Source: Mucilaginibacter pedocola | GTDB lineage: Bacteria > Bacteroidota > Bacteroidia > Sphingobacteriales > Sphingobacteriaceae | Assembly: GCF_002013915.1 (NCBI RefSeq) | Contig: NZ_MBTF01000012.1 | Location: forward strand, 602,781 to 666,780 | Length of the DNA stretch: 64,000 bases | Direction: 5' to 3' | Shown: positions 1-9,398 of the stretch, piece by piece | Layout: each line of letters begins with the position of its first letter | Position numbering within the stretch: the first letter of the stretch is position 1 | Position numbers and translations under genes: made by a program | The notes under the pieces: generated by a model | The model's input: the letters and a program-made list of their open reading frames with translations, nothing else | What the model was told of the DNA's origin: nothing | The model's database searches: none

Positions 1-393
1 GGCACCTGTTTTTGCAATTTTTACAGCTTCGGCGTTTGGGATAACTTTGGTGACAAGCTCCGACAATTCCACCTCTAAGGGATGCATCAACGAGAAGGTA
101 ATACCATCGTTCAGTTGCTTGCGGATAGCCTCATCAACAGCGGGGTAAGCATAGCCTAACGATACGGGGCCAATGGCGGCATTAAAATCGATGTACTCGT
201 TACCGTCCGCATCCCAAACGTGCGAGCCTTTGCCTTTGGTAAGGTACTTTGGCGCTACGCCTTTGGTAAACTGGCCCGGGCCTTTTGCCAGGGTTTGGGT
301 AACGGGTTTCTGCAACTTCAGGGCGCGTTCGTATATCTTGTCCGACTCAGTGATGTCGGGGAAGTTGTTATTTAGATCGATAGTATTGGGCAT
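1..393 (-). CDS. Class III aminotransferase, glutamate-1-semialdehyde aminomutase-like (partial)
   Basis: Only the N-terminal 131 codons are present; the gene runs off the left edge of the window. The reverse-strand translation starts MPNTIDLNNNFPDITESDKI and contains a KGKGSHVWDADGNEYIDF-type block followed by GPVSLGYAYP, the usual N-terminal signature of PLP-dependent class III aminotransferases of the glutamate-1-semialdehyde aminomutase type. It is the last visible gene of a minus-strand run with two transketolase subunits and a cytidylyltransferase, and it starts 13 bases after the transketolase C subunit stops. This context argues for amination of a keto-sugar in surface polysaccharide synthesis rather than haem synthesis; that role is inference. 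The PLP lysine lies outside the window. Confidence 0.85.
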   Translation of the reverse strand, partial: MPNTIDLNNNFPDITESDKIYERALKLQKPVTQTLAKGPGQFTKGVAPKYLTKGKGSHVWDADGNEYIDFNAAIGPVSLGYAYPAVDEAIRKQLNDGITFSLMHPLEVELSELVTKVIPNAEAVKIAKTGA

Positions 394-406
394 GGTGTAA
401 GTTCTT

Positions 407-1345
407 TTATTCTGAAAATTCGGATATCAATATTTCGGGTTGTTGCTGATTGGTTCGCTGGCCTAAAATGCGTTCGGCAATTTGTTTGCCTGTTAAGCCT
501 TCATGCTCCAGCACGGCAGGCAGCAATGCCGGACGGAACCACTTCTCGTCAAGGGCTATTGGCATTACTTTGGCGGTTCTTTGGTTTTTCAGCAATACTT
601 CGGCAACTATGGTGTAAAGCCCGCCGGTTTGGAAGTGGTCTTCCAGTGTAACCAGCATTTTGCTTGATGCAGCGGCTTTCAGTATTGCTTCTTCATCCAC
701 CGGTTTCAGGCTGCGCATGTTTATCAAGCCTACAGAAAGCCCTTCGGCTTTCAGCATATCTACCGCAACCAGTGCCTGCTCGAACAGCAATCCGTAGGTA
801 AGTATGGTAACATCGGTACCCTCGGCAATTACTTCTGCCTTGCCCATTTCAAATGGCGTGTGCACGTAAGCCGTTTTACGGGTGTTGATGCGCGTGTAGG
901 CAGGGCTTTGCGATTCCCATATTTGCGGAAGCATTTTCACCAAATCGTCTTCATCTGCCGGGGCAAATACGGTTAGATTTGGGATGCCGCGCATAATGGC
1001 AATATCCTCAATAGCCTGGTGTGTAGGGCCGTTGGCATCTGATAATAATCCGGGAATAAAACCGCTCAGCTTTACAGGCAGGTCGGCAATACCTAAATCG
1101 GTACGCACAAACTCGAAGGCGCGCATGGTTAAAAATGCTGCAAGGGCGTGCACCACCGGGATGCGGTTGCGCAGGGCAAGGCCGGCGGCAGCACCTATCA
1201 TGGTTTGCTCGGTAATGCCGGTATCAATAAAACGCTTGCCTAAAATACCGGGCAGGTTGCGTACCAGCGCACGGTTCTCGGCAGTCATCACTATTACCTG
1301 CTCATTATCTAAAGCAGTTTGGGTCAATAATTCTTGGTAGGTCAT
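407..1345 (-). CDS. Transketolase, C-terminal (pyrimidine-binding) subunit
   Basis: About 312 residues with the transketolase pyrimidine-binding and C-terminal domains: an RFIDTGITEQTMIGAAAGLA motif, in which the Glu of TEQ is expected to contact the thiamine diphosphate pyrimidine ring, and VTLEDHFQTGGLYTIVAEVL near the C-terminus. Transketolases move two-carbon ketol units between sugar phosphates; here the enzyme is split in two and the N-terminal half is the upstream gene. I start at the ATG at 1345, one base after the upstream stop, rather than at the in-frame TTG at 1357. Split transketolases like this are often found in polysaccharide or secondary-metabolite clusters, so this is probably a pathway-specific enzyme and not the housekeeping one. 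Confidence 0.9.
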   Translation of the reverse strand: MTYQELLTQTALDNEQVIVMTAENRALVRNLPGILGKRFIDTGITEQTMIGAAAGLALRNRIPVVHALAAFLTMRAFEFVRTDLGIADLPVKLSGFIPGLLSDANGPTHQAIEDIAIMRGIPNLTVFAPADEDDLVKMLPQIWESQSPAYTRINTRKTAYVHTPFEMGKAEVIAEGTDVTILTYGLLFEQALVAVDMLKAEGLSVGLINMRSLKPVDEEAILKAAASSKMLVTLEDHFQTGGLYTIVAEVLLKNQRTAKVMPIALDEKWFRPALLPAVLEHEGLTGKQIAERILGQRTNQQQPEILISEFSE

Positions 1346-1346
1346 T

Positions 1347-2207
1347 TTAGCGCACAATTAGCGTTTCGGATGTTAATAGGGTTGTGTGGTTGCCATGCAA
1401 TTCTTCCAGCAATTGCTCAATTTCGCCGTCATTGAAGTTGCAGAACCAGCGGTCGGCACGTTCCTGTATGCTGGGCAGCCCTTTACCACGAACAGTATCG
1501 GCTATCACCACATTCAGTTTCCCTTCCTGGAAAGGGTACGCGCTAAAAGCCTCGTGCAAAGCATCAAAGCTGTGCCCGTTTATACGTTTTACAGCCGCGC
1601 CAAAGGCCTCGAATTTATCGGCAAGCGGCTCCAGCGGGATCAGATCCTCGGTACGCATATTGGCCTGGAAGTGGTTACGGTCTACCACAAAAATGAGGTT
1701 ATCCAGTTTGTAGGCATTGGCCACCAACACGGCTTCCCAGCAGGTGCCTTCGTTCAGTTCGCCATCGCCCAAAATGCAAACCACTTTGTTGCTGCCCCCG
1801 CTAATTTTAATATCCATGGCCACACCCATAGCTACCGATGGCAAATGCCCCAGCGAACCCGAATGGAACTCGATACCAGGTATGCGGGTGTTAGGGTGCC
1901 AATAAATGTAATCGTCGATAGAGAGGTGGTTCTTCAGGCGTTCTTTATCCAGCAGCCCAAGCTCGGCAAGCGTGCCGTACAAAGCGGGTACATCGTGCCC
2001 TTTCGACAGGAACAGGTAATCGCGCTCCGGGTCGTACAAGTTATCTTTATTGATGTTAAGGTAGTTGCTGTAGAGGTACACAATAAGGTCTACCGCCGAA
2101 AGCGAGGCGCCGGTGAAGCAGCCCCCATCGGTAGACATACGTACAATATGCTCGCGCACCCTAAGGGCTACGGCTTCCAATTCTTCGTTACTATATTGCT
2201 GATGCAC
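1347..2207 (-). CDS. Transketolase, N-terminal (thiamine diphosphate-binding) subunit
   Basis: A 286-residue protein matching the N-terminal third of transketolase. It carries the thiamine diphosphate motif GDGELNEGTCWEA, which continues to a VVDRNHFQ block (GDG ... N), plus SKGHDVPALY and HSGSLGHLPSVAMGVAMD segments typical of the family. It lies just upstream of the C-terminal subunit, with a one-base gap, so the two are probably co-translated and form one active enzyme. The surrounding aminotransferase and cytidylyltransferase suggest that it builds or trims the carbon chain of an unusual surface sugar (inference). Confidence 0.9.
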   Translation of the reverse strand: MHQQYSNEELEAVALRVREHIVRMSTDGGCFTGASLSAVDLIVYLYSNYLNINKDNLYDPERDYLFLSKGHDVPALYGTLAELGLLDKERLKNHLSIDDYIYWHPNTRIPGIEFHSGSLGHLPSVAMGVAMDIKISGGSNKVVCILGDGELNEGTCWEAVLVANAYKLDNLIFVVDRNHFQANMRTEDLIPLEPLADKFEAFGAAVKRINGHSFDALHEAFSAYPFQEGKLNVVIADTVRGKGLPSIQERADRWFCNFNDGEIEQLLEELHGNHTTLLTSETLIVR

Positions 2208-2234
2208 TATGATGTTTTTTTGATGTTTGAATAA

Positions 2235-3056
2235 TTATTCAACCTCGTTTTTAAAAAGTAGGTTGGTTTGTCCCTCGCCCACCGTTATTAATTCGTCCAG
2301 GTGGTTGCGGTACCAGTTTACCCCGGCGTATTTGGCGTTCAGTTCGTATATCTCGGGCTTTCGTTCGAGCAGGTTAAGGATATCCTCGCAGGAGAAATCG
2401 GGCTTATCCTCATACAACTCCTCAAAAACACGTTTGATGAACAGGTAGTCTTCGTGATAATCGATAGTGAAACGGTGCGACATGGAGTAATCCAGCCCCG
2501 TTGCCCACTCCACATTGCCTATTTTAAACTGCGAGGGGTTCTCCCATATGTAAGGCGTAGTGTGCTCCAGTTCCAACGGGCGTGTTGCCTGCTTCCAGGT
2601 GCGCTCCAGGCAATCCATGGTAATTATTTCCACATCGTTACCATCGGGCCAGGTTGCGGGGTGCAGGTTGCTTACATAATCATATTTCTCCGGGCTATCC
2701 AGGAAAAAGCCAAGTACTTCATCAATAACCGCAGGGTCTATCAGCGGGCAGTCCGAAGGTATTTTCAATACCACATCTGCCTGGTATGCTTTAGCCAATT
2801 GGTAGTGGCGGTCGAGCAGGTTGTTCAAATCGCCCCGGTAGTATGGCACGTCCAGCATATCGGCTTCCCTGGCTATCACATTATCATTGGGGTGCTGCGA
2901 AGTGGCAATTACTACCGTAGCCGGCGTATATATCATTTCCAAGCGCTCTATCATTCGCGCCAGCAAAGTTTTGCTCAATATTGGCAGCATTACTTTACCC
3001 GGCAACCTGCTTGATGCCATACGCGCCTGTACAACTATAACAATGTTCTTCCCCAT
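2235..3056 (-). CDS. SpsF-type cytidylyltransferase
   Basis: A 273-residue protein opening with IVVQARMASSRLPGKVMLPI, the nucleotide-binding signature of the SpsF/acylneuraminate cytidylyltransferase family (R..SsRLPGK). It continues with KIPSDCPLIDPAVIDEVL, which holds the expected metal-binding acidic residues. The family transfers CMP (or another NMP) to a sugar to activate it for a glycosyltransferase. It is followed by the transketolase pair on the same strand and sits 8 bases downstream of the capsule-type transferase gene, so it is part of one operon. The sugar substrate cannot be told from the sequence. Confidence 0.85.
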   Translation of the reverse strand: MGKNIVIVVQARMASSRLPGKVMLPILSKTLLARMIERLEMIYTPATVVIATSQHPNDNVIAREADMLDVPYYRGDLNNLLDRHYQLAKAYQADVVLKIPSDCPLIDPAVIDEVLGFFLDSPEKYDYVSNLHPATWPDGNDVEIITMDCLERTWKQATRPLELEHTTPYIWENPSQFKIGNVEWATGLDYSMSHRFTIDYHEDYLFIKRVFEELYEDKPDFSCEDILNLLERKPEIYELNAKYAGVNWYRNHLDELITVGEGQTNLLFKNEVE

Positions 3057-3064
3057 CCTGCCTT

Positions 3065-4117
3065 TTAGTTTAGTACTAACTCTTCTGTTATCTCAAACCT
3101 TACTTCTTCTACCATTGCCGCCTGCGCATCAAAGCCGGCTTTAGGTCCGCTATGCGCTATAAACTTGCGGCACAAGTTGGCTATGGTTTGTGCCGATGTA
3201 CCGCCGTTTTGTATAGGTGCCAGTTTTTCCAACTGTTTTACATTAAACCACGAGTGCACCTTTTTGCCAAGAGCAATACCTACGTACACCACCGTTGAGT
3301 ACTGCGTAATAAGTTCACAGCAATTGGCTATCATTTTATTGGTATCGCCCTCGGTGTATATCATGGTACCTTCCGGAGCATGTTGTTTTATCTCACGAAT
3401 AGCGCGTTCAAAGTTCTCGTTAGGGTGCAGTTTGAAAAGCAGTTGGCGGCCATTTGCTATCTCAACCGCGCTACGGATAAATGCCGAGCGGTTTTCGTAA
3501 CGATAAGTTTCGCGCATATCGGTAGTGGCCACCATTACGTAGCCGCTGTGCGGGAAATCGTTATTAAGGTGCTGCGCTATATTATCATAGTTGGGGATAC
3601 CCGTAACTACTATTTTGCGGGCATCGGTACCGTTTTGGATGAACTGGCGGCGGTAGCCTTCCGAAGCTGCACAGTACACATCGCACAAATTCGACGAGCC
3701 ATTGAGCGCCGTGTTGCCGCTATAAAACGGCGGGAGGTTTAGTGCTTTTACCAGTTTGGTTACCACTGTTGGCTTATCGGTCATCCCCTCCTGCACCCAA
3801 ATGGTTTTTACATTGCGCATGCGCATGGGCACCAATACATCGGTACAGTAAACCACCAGGTCGTACAGGTTGCGTTTGGCAGCATAATCTATCTGCAAAC
3901 CATTTTTAGCAAGGTATGCTTCGGAGTTGGTTTTGAAGCGGCCTGCTAATATGGTGCTGTTAAGCAATGGTGTATGGTTAATAACCGTATTGATAGTGCC
4001 TGAGTCGGTAAAGAGTTGGCTGAACCAGCAATCGTAATCGGGCAGCAGTGCTGCTATCTGGTGCATTTGGGAGGTTTGGTTGATAGAGCCGGTAATAAAT
4101 AATACCTTTTTCTTCAT
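3065..4117 (-). CDS. Capsule/CDP-glycerol glycerophosphotransferase-like protein
   Basis: A 350-residue soluble protein of GT-B-like appearance. It starts MKKKVLFITGSINQTSQMHQ, has VVVTGIPNYDNI-like and LLFKLHPNENFERAI segments, and a C-terminal STVVYVGIALGKKVHSW block. The last two resemble the nucleotide-binding region of CDP-glycerol glycerophosphotransferases and polysaccharide transferases. It is the first gene of the minus-strand surface-sugar operon, and the 274 bases upstream (4118-4391) hold no gene and probably its promoter. Transfer of the CMP-activated product made by the downstream genes is an inference; a 2-epimerase-like fold is an alternative. Confidence 0.6.
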   Translation of the reverse strand: MKKKVLFITGSINQTSQMHQIAALLPDYDCWFSQLFTDSGTINTVINHTPLLNSTILAGRFKTNSEAYLAKNGLQIDYAAKRNLYDLVVYCTDVLVPMRMRNVKTIWVQEGMTDKPTVVTKLVKALNLPPFYSGNTALNGSSNLCDVYCAASEGYRRQFIQNGTDARKIVVTGIPNYDNIAQHLNNDFPHSGYVMVATTDMRETYRYENRSAFIRSAVEIANGRQLLFKLHPNENFERAIREIKQHAPEGTMIYTEGDTNKMIANCCELITQYSTVVYVGIALGKKVHSWFNVKQLEKLAPIQNGGTSAQTIANLCRKFIAHSGPKAGFDAQAAMVEEVRFEITEELVLN

Positions 4118-4391
4118 AATAAGTACAGGGGCTGTGCTGAATTCCCGAGACGCAAAAATCCCGGCGCAGGTACCCCCAAAACCGGCATTTTCAAATCCGT
4201 TGTAAAAACTTCATTAAAGTTACCGGGCTGTTTTTTACTTAATAAGAAGTTTGCATTATCAAATCATTAATGAAGTTTGGATATTTTTTGGAGAGCGTTA
4301 CAATGGCTTTACAAGTGCATAATACAGGCGTGATAATTGGATAACCTTTTATTATTTTATCCAATAAAAACCCAACGCTAACCATTAATTA

Positions 4392-7025
4392 TCAGCGCCT
4401 TAATCGCCATACCACATAAGCTACAAGCGGTAAAAACAGCAACAACAAATACAAGTAGTTGAAGCCTCTCGCCTGCTGCAATTTTACAGTTGCATCGGTA
4501 CCCATCAGCGTTAGGCTATCCCAATAATAGGGTAAATACAGGGCATCGGCCGGGCGTACGGCTTGGAGCCAGTTGAGCTTGGCAAGGTGTAAGGCCGCGC
4601 CCGTGCTTTTACCCGCAAGCAAGTGTTTATACATGCCGGCGGTGATGGTGGCCACGGCATCATCGTTCACGTTCCAAAGCCCGGCAATGGTGGCGGGCGT
4701 GCCCACCGCACTAAACCCGCGCGAGAGGCTGATAACACCCTCCCCCTGCGCCAGCAAACCATCGCCTGTACGGCAGGCGCTCAATACCACCAGCGAGGGC
4801 TTATTACGCTTAGCCAATAACTCGAACAGGAAGAGTTTTTGCGTACCAAAATCAAGCGTGGGTTCTTTATTTACACCCGATAAGTAGGCATGCGTACTGA
4901 TGTGCAGAACCGCCGAATTTTCAAAAGCGTTAAAGAAGGCTTTATTATTAACTTCCGCATCGTACAGGTAATCGCCCCTCACAAGTTTATTTACGGCTTC
5001 GGCCTCTTTTTTCACTGCGATAATAGGTGTGTTGCTGTTATTCTGATGGGTAACAAACAGCCCGGTAAAGTTATCGTGTGCGCTGCCTTGAGGTTTGTTT
5101 TTCAGGAGCGCATTCAGCGAGAATGTATAAGTTGTACTTACCTGCCTCAGCAAAAAAGGCCATTGTTGTATGATGGGCTTGTAGTTACTATTGGTAATTA
5201 AGCCATCAAAACCCAAATGACCCAGCACATCGTCGGGCACCAAACATAGCTGTTCGCCATTCTTTAAACTCATCCCGCTAAGCAATTGCCGGTAAATAGC
5301 GTTCGACTGCCCGTAAAACGCTTTGGGCGCATTCAGCATGGCACCCGGCCCGTTACGGTAATAGTTGTTGATGAATGTCGTAATCTGTTTGGATAGCGAA
5401 TCGGCATTGGCAACACGCACTACCCTTTCTACCGCCCTGTTGCGGATACTAATGGCATACATTGCTTTGTTTCCCCAAAAGTATTCCACCACATGCAATT
5501 GTTGCGGCAGGGCAGCAAGCGTAGCCGAAGTTGGCAGCATACCATCTGCGGCCTCGCGCCGGTAGGTTTTATTGAGGAGCGATAGGTTATACTTTAGCAC
5601 ATTTACTGTTTGGCGGTACCTGCCCGCATCTTTGCCCTCCATGGCCAGGCGCTCGTTGTAGGCAATGGCGCGTTCTATATCCAGCAGGTGGCGCATGGCG
5701 GTATCGTGCCGATTGGCAATTTGCTGGTGGCTGTGCTGTATCTCGTCGGCCAGCGTACGGGCCTTGGTTTGCTCTGCAATTTCCAGTACCAGGTTAAGGT
5801 ATTTGCTATCCTTTGTTTTACTGTAAAGTGCGCTCGCCATTTCAATTGCCTCTTCGGCAAGGCCTTTGGCATCGTGCTGCAGGCGCTCTTTGGTTTTGTT
5901 ATCGGCAAACTCGCGCCGCATTTTATCGGTTGCCAGCAAGGCGTAACGCAGGTTTTCCATAGCCGCTTCGTCCTGTTTGAGGGACTTGTAAACCAAAGCC
6001 TTCTCGTGGAAAATATCTACCAAATTATTCTCGCCATAAATAAGCTTAGCCTGCGTTTTACCTTCGGCAGTATTTATCCGTAATAACTTTAAGGCATCAT
6101 TCAAATAAGCCAAAGCATTTGTTTGCCGGCCAAGCTCCCGCTCTATTTTTCCCAAGGCAGCAGTAATATTCGCCCGTTCGCGCTGCCTGTCGCCGGGGAA
6201 CCATTTATTAACCAGCAATAGCGCCGTTTTAAAGGCAGACTCTGCAGCATCTAAACGCCCGGCCTTCAGTTCTACCCTACCCAAAGTTGTATAAGCGCCA
6301 AACCTGCTGTAGGCACTTTCGGCATCTACTTTTTTTTGATGCGCGATGTTTTTAGTAAGCAGTGCACGCGCCTCGGGCAATTGATTATGGTCGTAATAAA
6401 TATCTGCCAGTATATTTTGCAGCCTGAACTTTACTTCGGAGCTTTTCACCAGTTTTTCGCCTTTGGCAATGCAGCTTTCGGCCATGGGGTAATTCCCCAT
6501 CGAATAATACGAGATAGCCATATTGCTATACACCGAAGCAATATTATCAACATCGGCAGCCGGCAAATTATCTACCGAGCGTTGCTGAATGAATACCGCG
6601 CGTTCGTAATCGCCAAGGCGGGTGTAATTGTTACTCAGCGGCTTACAGATGTACTCATTCGCATCAAAATCGGCCACCTTGTATTTGTAATAATAAGCGT
6701 AAGCTTCCTCGTAGTAATTGATAGAACTCAGGATATCGCCGGCCTGCAATTGGTCGTACCCCTGGGTGGTAAGTAGCGTAAGCCATGCCACGCGTTCATC
6801 GGCATTGGCAGGTTGCCGCCAGGCCTCGGTTTGGGTTTTCAGCAAAAAAGGTAATTGCTGCGGGTTGGCGTTGGTGTATTCTATGCGTTCGTATAGCCAG
6901 TCGGTAAGGTTGTTTTGCTTTTTTAATTCGGTTAGTTTGCTGTTAAGGGTTGCGTCCTGCGCACGGCTTTCTGTGCTGTTTAGTAACAGCAAAGCGAGCA
7001 ACATACAACAGGCAAAACGAAGCAT
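4392..7025 (-). CDS. Exported TPR protein with C-terminal CHAT caspase-like protease domain
   Basis: An 877-residue protein with a signal peptide (MLRFACCMLLALLLLNSTES), TPR-like helical repeats over about residues 100-430, and a C-terminal CHAT domain. The presumed catalytic dyad is visible: His712 in HISTHAYLSG and Cys751 in VVLSACRTGDG. The usual GEGVISLSRGF and AGLWNVNDDA blocks follow, and a final hydrophobic segment (YLYLLLLFLPLVAYVVW) may anchor it in the membrane. CHAT domains are caspase-like proteases that usually cut a specific partner. It lies near a PKD outer-membrane protein, a lipoprotein and a sigma/anti-sigma-like pair, which suggests a signalling role at the cell envelope (inference). 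The protease substrate is unknown. Confidence 0.9.
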   Translation of the reverse strand: MLRFACCMLLALLLLNSTESRAQDATLNSKLTELKKQNNLTDWLYERIEYTNANPQQLPFLLKTQTEAWRQPANADERVAWLTLLTTQGYDQLQAGDILSSINYYEEAYAYYYKYKVADFDANEYICKPLSNNYTRLGDYERAVFIQQRSVDNLPAADVDNIASVYSNMAISYYSMGNYPMAESCIAKGEKLVKSSEVKFRLQNILADIYYDHNQLPEARALLTKNIAHQKKVDAESAYSRFGAYTTLGRVELKAGRLDAAESAFKTALLLVNKWFPGDRQRERANITAALGKIERELGRQTNALAYLNDALKLLRINTAEGKTQAKLIYGENNLVDIFHEKALVYKSLKQDEAAMENLRYALLATDKMRREFADNKTKERLQHDAKGLAEEAIEMASALYSKTKDSKYLNLVLEIAEQTKARTLADEIQHSHQQIANRHDTAMRHLLDIERAIAYNERLAMEGKDAGRYRQTVNVLKYNLSLLNKTYRREAADGMLPTSATLAALPQQLHVVEYFWGNKAMYAISIRNRAVERVVRVANADSLSKQITTFINNYYRNGPGAMLNAPKAFYGQSNAIYRQLLSGMSLKNGEQLCLVPDDVLGHLGFDGLITNSNYKPIIQQWPFLLRQVSTTYTFSLNALLKNKPQGSAHDNFTGLFVTHQNNSNTPIIAVKKEAEAVNKLVRGDYLYDAEVNNKAFFNAFENSAVLHISTHAYLSGVNKEPTLDFGTQKLFLFELLAKRNKPSLVVLSACRTGDGLLAQGEGVISLSRGFSAVGTPATIAGLWNVNDDAVATITAGMYKHLLAGKSTGAALHLAKLNWLQAVRPADALYLPYYWDSLTLMGTDATVKLQQARGFNYLYLLLLFLPLVAYVVWRLRR

Positions 7026-7081
7026 AGGCGATATTGGTTCGCCTAAAATAAGGTATTTAATTAAATCGACGTGCGGTAACC

Positions 7082-7285
7082 ATAGCGATGGGTTTCAAAC
7101 CCATCGCTATTAATTGATATTAACGCCCGTCCAGGCGTCCGCGCCTGGATGAGAACATTTTTGAGCGTACACGATCACGGCTTTCGCCAGCGTGGACGCT
7201 GGCAGGATTTTACATTCAGGCGTGGACGCCTGAATGGGCGGTTGATTTATAGCGATGGGTTTAAAACCCATCGCTATAAATCAAC
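7082..7285. repeat. Cluster of five palindromes (REP/BIME-like)
   Basis: The gap between two minus-strand genes holds five near-perfect palindromes. At 7082-7110 there are 14-bp arms around one base, with core TAGCGATGGGTTT. At 7241-7285 the same core is extended to 22-bp arms. At 7130-7149, 7187-7202 and 7213-7236 three hairpins carry GCGTGGACGC-like or GCGTCCGCGC centres with four-base loops. The two outer copies share a core and the three inner ones share another. This is the layout of a repetitive extragenic palindrome mosaic, of the kind moved by REP-associated tyrosine transposases. They could also act as transcription attenuators between 7291 and 7025. Confidence 0.85.
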
Positions 7286-7290
7286 GCCAC

Positions 7291-9297
7291 TTACAACTTC
7301 CACGCCACATAAGTCGTCATTTGCGAAGCAGATGTTTTAGGGTCGTAATAATACCTCAAACCAAGGGAGGGGCCAACGCGTACACGCCCTACCACCACAT
7401 CGGCAAAAAAGGTGGTGCGGATATCGGAGAAGGAGTTCGATATTTTTTCTGAAAGCGCATTAACCGTAATATCCGGCGTACCGTTAGTACCTGTTAAGCC
7501 GTAGGTGATATTGTTTTTTGCGGTGTTATTAATATCCAGTGCCAGCAATGCACCTACTCCGGCACCAAAGTAGGTGTTAAAATTCCAGCGTAACGATACC
7601 GGCACCACGTTGATAGTGGTCACCTTGGTAGAGCGTGTTTGGGTTCGGCTGGTGATAAGGTATTTACCCGCATCTACCGAGGTATCTTTACGAATGCCTG
7701 TGATAGACCGCGTTTCTGCCGTCTCCCTGAAACTGCTGAAATAAAGCTCGGTCTGCAGGTATTTGCCAAAGGTGGAGTACGGTGAAATTGTGGCACCGAT
7801 AGTAAAATTACTTTGCGTTAGGTAGTTATTGCTTTTCGACTGGATAGGAAAACCATAACCTACGATGATGCCCGGCGAAATACCCATCCTGAACCTCCCG
7901 GTGGCTCGGTTGGTATAAATGGGTTCGTTCTTATCAAAAATGATGGCTGCTCGGGTATAAATGGGCTGCTTCTTAGGCTTTTCTTTAAATTTTATTTTGT
8001 ACTCAACAAAACCCATGGTGGAGTCGGCATCGTCTACGCCCTCCTGCTGGGTGCCGGGCAGGTAAATGTTGTTGAAGATGAAGTTCACGCTATCTGTACC
8101 CACAATTTTGCTCAGGCAGCTTTGGTTGGCGTATGCCGAGTCGCAGCTTTTTACTTCGGGTTTGGTTTTGCTTACGCGGATGGTATTCACATCAAACACC
8201 GGCGAAATGCTCACCCCTACGTTCACCTTTTTGGCGGGGCCTTTACCGGTATTCTGGAAACGTACCTTGTAAGTCAACTCCCGGTTCTTCCCGGTTAGGC
8301 GGTAGCTCATGCGGGTTTGGCGGATAGACATTTTATTGGGGTCGTGCGAGGCTACTATCTGCAACTCTATCCCGAATGCTTCTTTTTCCAGCGTAGGGTC
8401 ATCCGGCAAAAAAACACCGGTGAGGCGCACGGTGGCGTTAGTGTCTTTTATCATTTCGGGTGTAGTTTTAAAATTCAGGAAAACAAAGTTCTCCTGCCCT
8501 GCTGCCAGTTTATCAAAATGCCATGCCTTGCTGCTTTTAAAGTTCTTTAGCTGGTCGGCTACTACCAGCTTTTCTTTCTCCAGCAGTTCTTCTATCTCGC
8601 CCATGGTTATACCCGGTTCAGCGGATGCATAGTATTTGGTTACCTGCTGCTTCCTGAGCGAAGCTGCCGCCAGCGATGGGATAGCTTTCAATTCGGTTGC
8701 TGTTTCGCCATGATAGTTGCGTGCTTCGGCAAGTTCGAAGTTATTACTGGTAAACTCTTTATCGTTATACAAAATGGCAATGGTGCCCGCTACATTGGGG
8801 CGCAGGTTTTCGCCCTTGTTACGGTAGCCCAATAGTATCATCATATCATCGCCGGGTTTGGGCATGCAGTTGTTCTTTAACGTAATGCTGCTCCCCTGCT
8901 GAAACATATTGCTTGGCACAGGTGCCGAAGCCATCATTTTTTTTGGTGTTTTGTTGATGAGCTTTTTGGGGCGGGTTGGCGGGCGCTTGCCGTCATCGTA
9001 GTTATTGGTTGCATACAGCCGCACATCAAATTTGCCAGTATCTAAATAAGTATGCTCCGGCTCTTTTTCGAAACTGAAACCGCCATCACCAAACTCCCAA
9101 AAGTAAGTGAAGTAAGGTGCCGGTGCTCCTGCAATGGGCCGCAGAGGGCGCAATTGCGGCGAAAACTTGGCGGTACCGTTCTCTATGGTGTGGTTGATAA
9201 TGGCGGGCACGGTATCGGCAGGCATAGTGCCAAGCTGCCCCTGGGCATGCAGCTTACCCGCAATGCAGGCAAAGGCAATGAACAATAACTTTTTCAT
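7291..9297 (-). CDS. Exported PKD-domain protein with outer-membrane-barrel-like C-terminus
   Basis: I start at the ATG at 9297, because a clear signal peptide begins there (MKKLLFIAFACIAGKLHAQ); the longer frame to 9345 adds 16 residues that do not fit. A PKD domain follows at about residues 45-105, with the hallmark WEFGDGG and EPEHTY. A middle region with TYKVRFQNTGKGPAKKVNV resembles a DUF11-type Ig-like repeat. The last 180 residues alternate polar and aromatic residues and end in TTYVAWKL, which fits a small outer-membrane barrel. The product is therefore probably surface exposed. It is transcribed toward the CHAT gene, with the palindrome cluster in between. Confidence 0.75.
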   Translation of the reverse strand: MKKLLFIAFACIAGKLHAQGQLGTMPADTVPAIINHTIENGTAKFSPQLRPLRPIAGAPAPYFTYFWEFGDGGFSFEKEPEHTYLDTGKFDVRLYATNNYDDGKRPPTRPKKLINKTPKKMMASAPVPSNMFQQGSSITLKNNCMPKPGDDMMILLGYRNKGENLRPNVAGTIAILYNDKEFTSNNFELAEARNYHGETATELKAIPSLAAASLRKQQVTKYYASAEPGITMGEIEELLEKEKLVVADQLKNFKSSKAWHFDKLAAGQENFVFLNFKTTPEMIKDTNATVRLTGVFLPDDPTLEKEAFGIELQIVASHDPNKMSIRQTRMSYRLTGKNRELTYKVRFQNTGKGPAKKVNVGVSISPVFDVNTIRVSKTKPEVKSCDSAYANQSCLSKIVGTDSVNFIFNNIYLPGTQQEGVDDADSTMGFVEYKIKFKEKPKKQPIYTRAAIIFDKNEPIYTNRATGRFRMGISPGIIVGYGFPIQSKSNNYLTQSNFTIGATISPYSTFGKYLQTELYFSSFRETAETRSITGIRKDTSVDAGKYLITSRTQTRSTKVTTINVVPVSLRWNFNTYFGAGVGALLALDINNTAKNNITYGLTGTNGTPDITVNALSEKISNSFSDIRTTFFADVVVGRVRVGPSLGLRYYYDPKTSASQMTTYVAWKL

Positions 9298-9348
9298 AAA
9301 GGCAGATAGGTTAGAATTGGCGACTAAATATAGAAAATTAAACAAATA

Positions 9349-9377
9349 AAGACCGGCCCCTCAACGGAGCCGATCTT
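9349..9377 (-). terminator. Rho-independent terminator after the lipoprotein gene
   Basis: Arms AAGACCGGC and GCCGATCTT (one mismatch) lie 22 bases past the lipoprotein stop. On the minus strand a T-rich stretch follows. Confidence 0.6.
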
Positions 9378-9398
9378 CTATTCGAATTTTAATGTGGT

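Noticed and set aside
1386..2234. Long plus-strand frame opposite the transketolase N-terminal gene
   Set aside because: It is the antisense shadow of a clear transketolase gene.
7082..7285. Possible CRISPR array
   Set aside because: The repeated units are palindromes of two types with irregular spacing, there are no equal spacers and there is no cas gene nearby.
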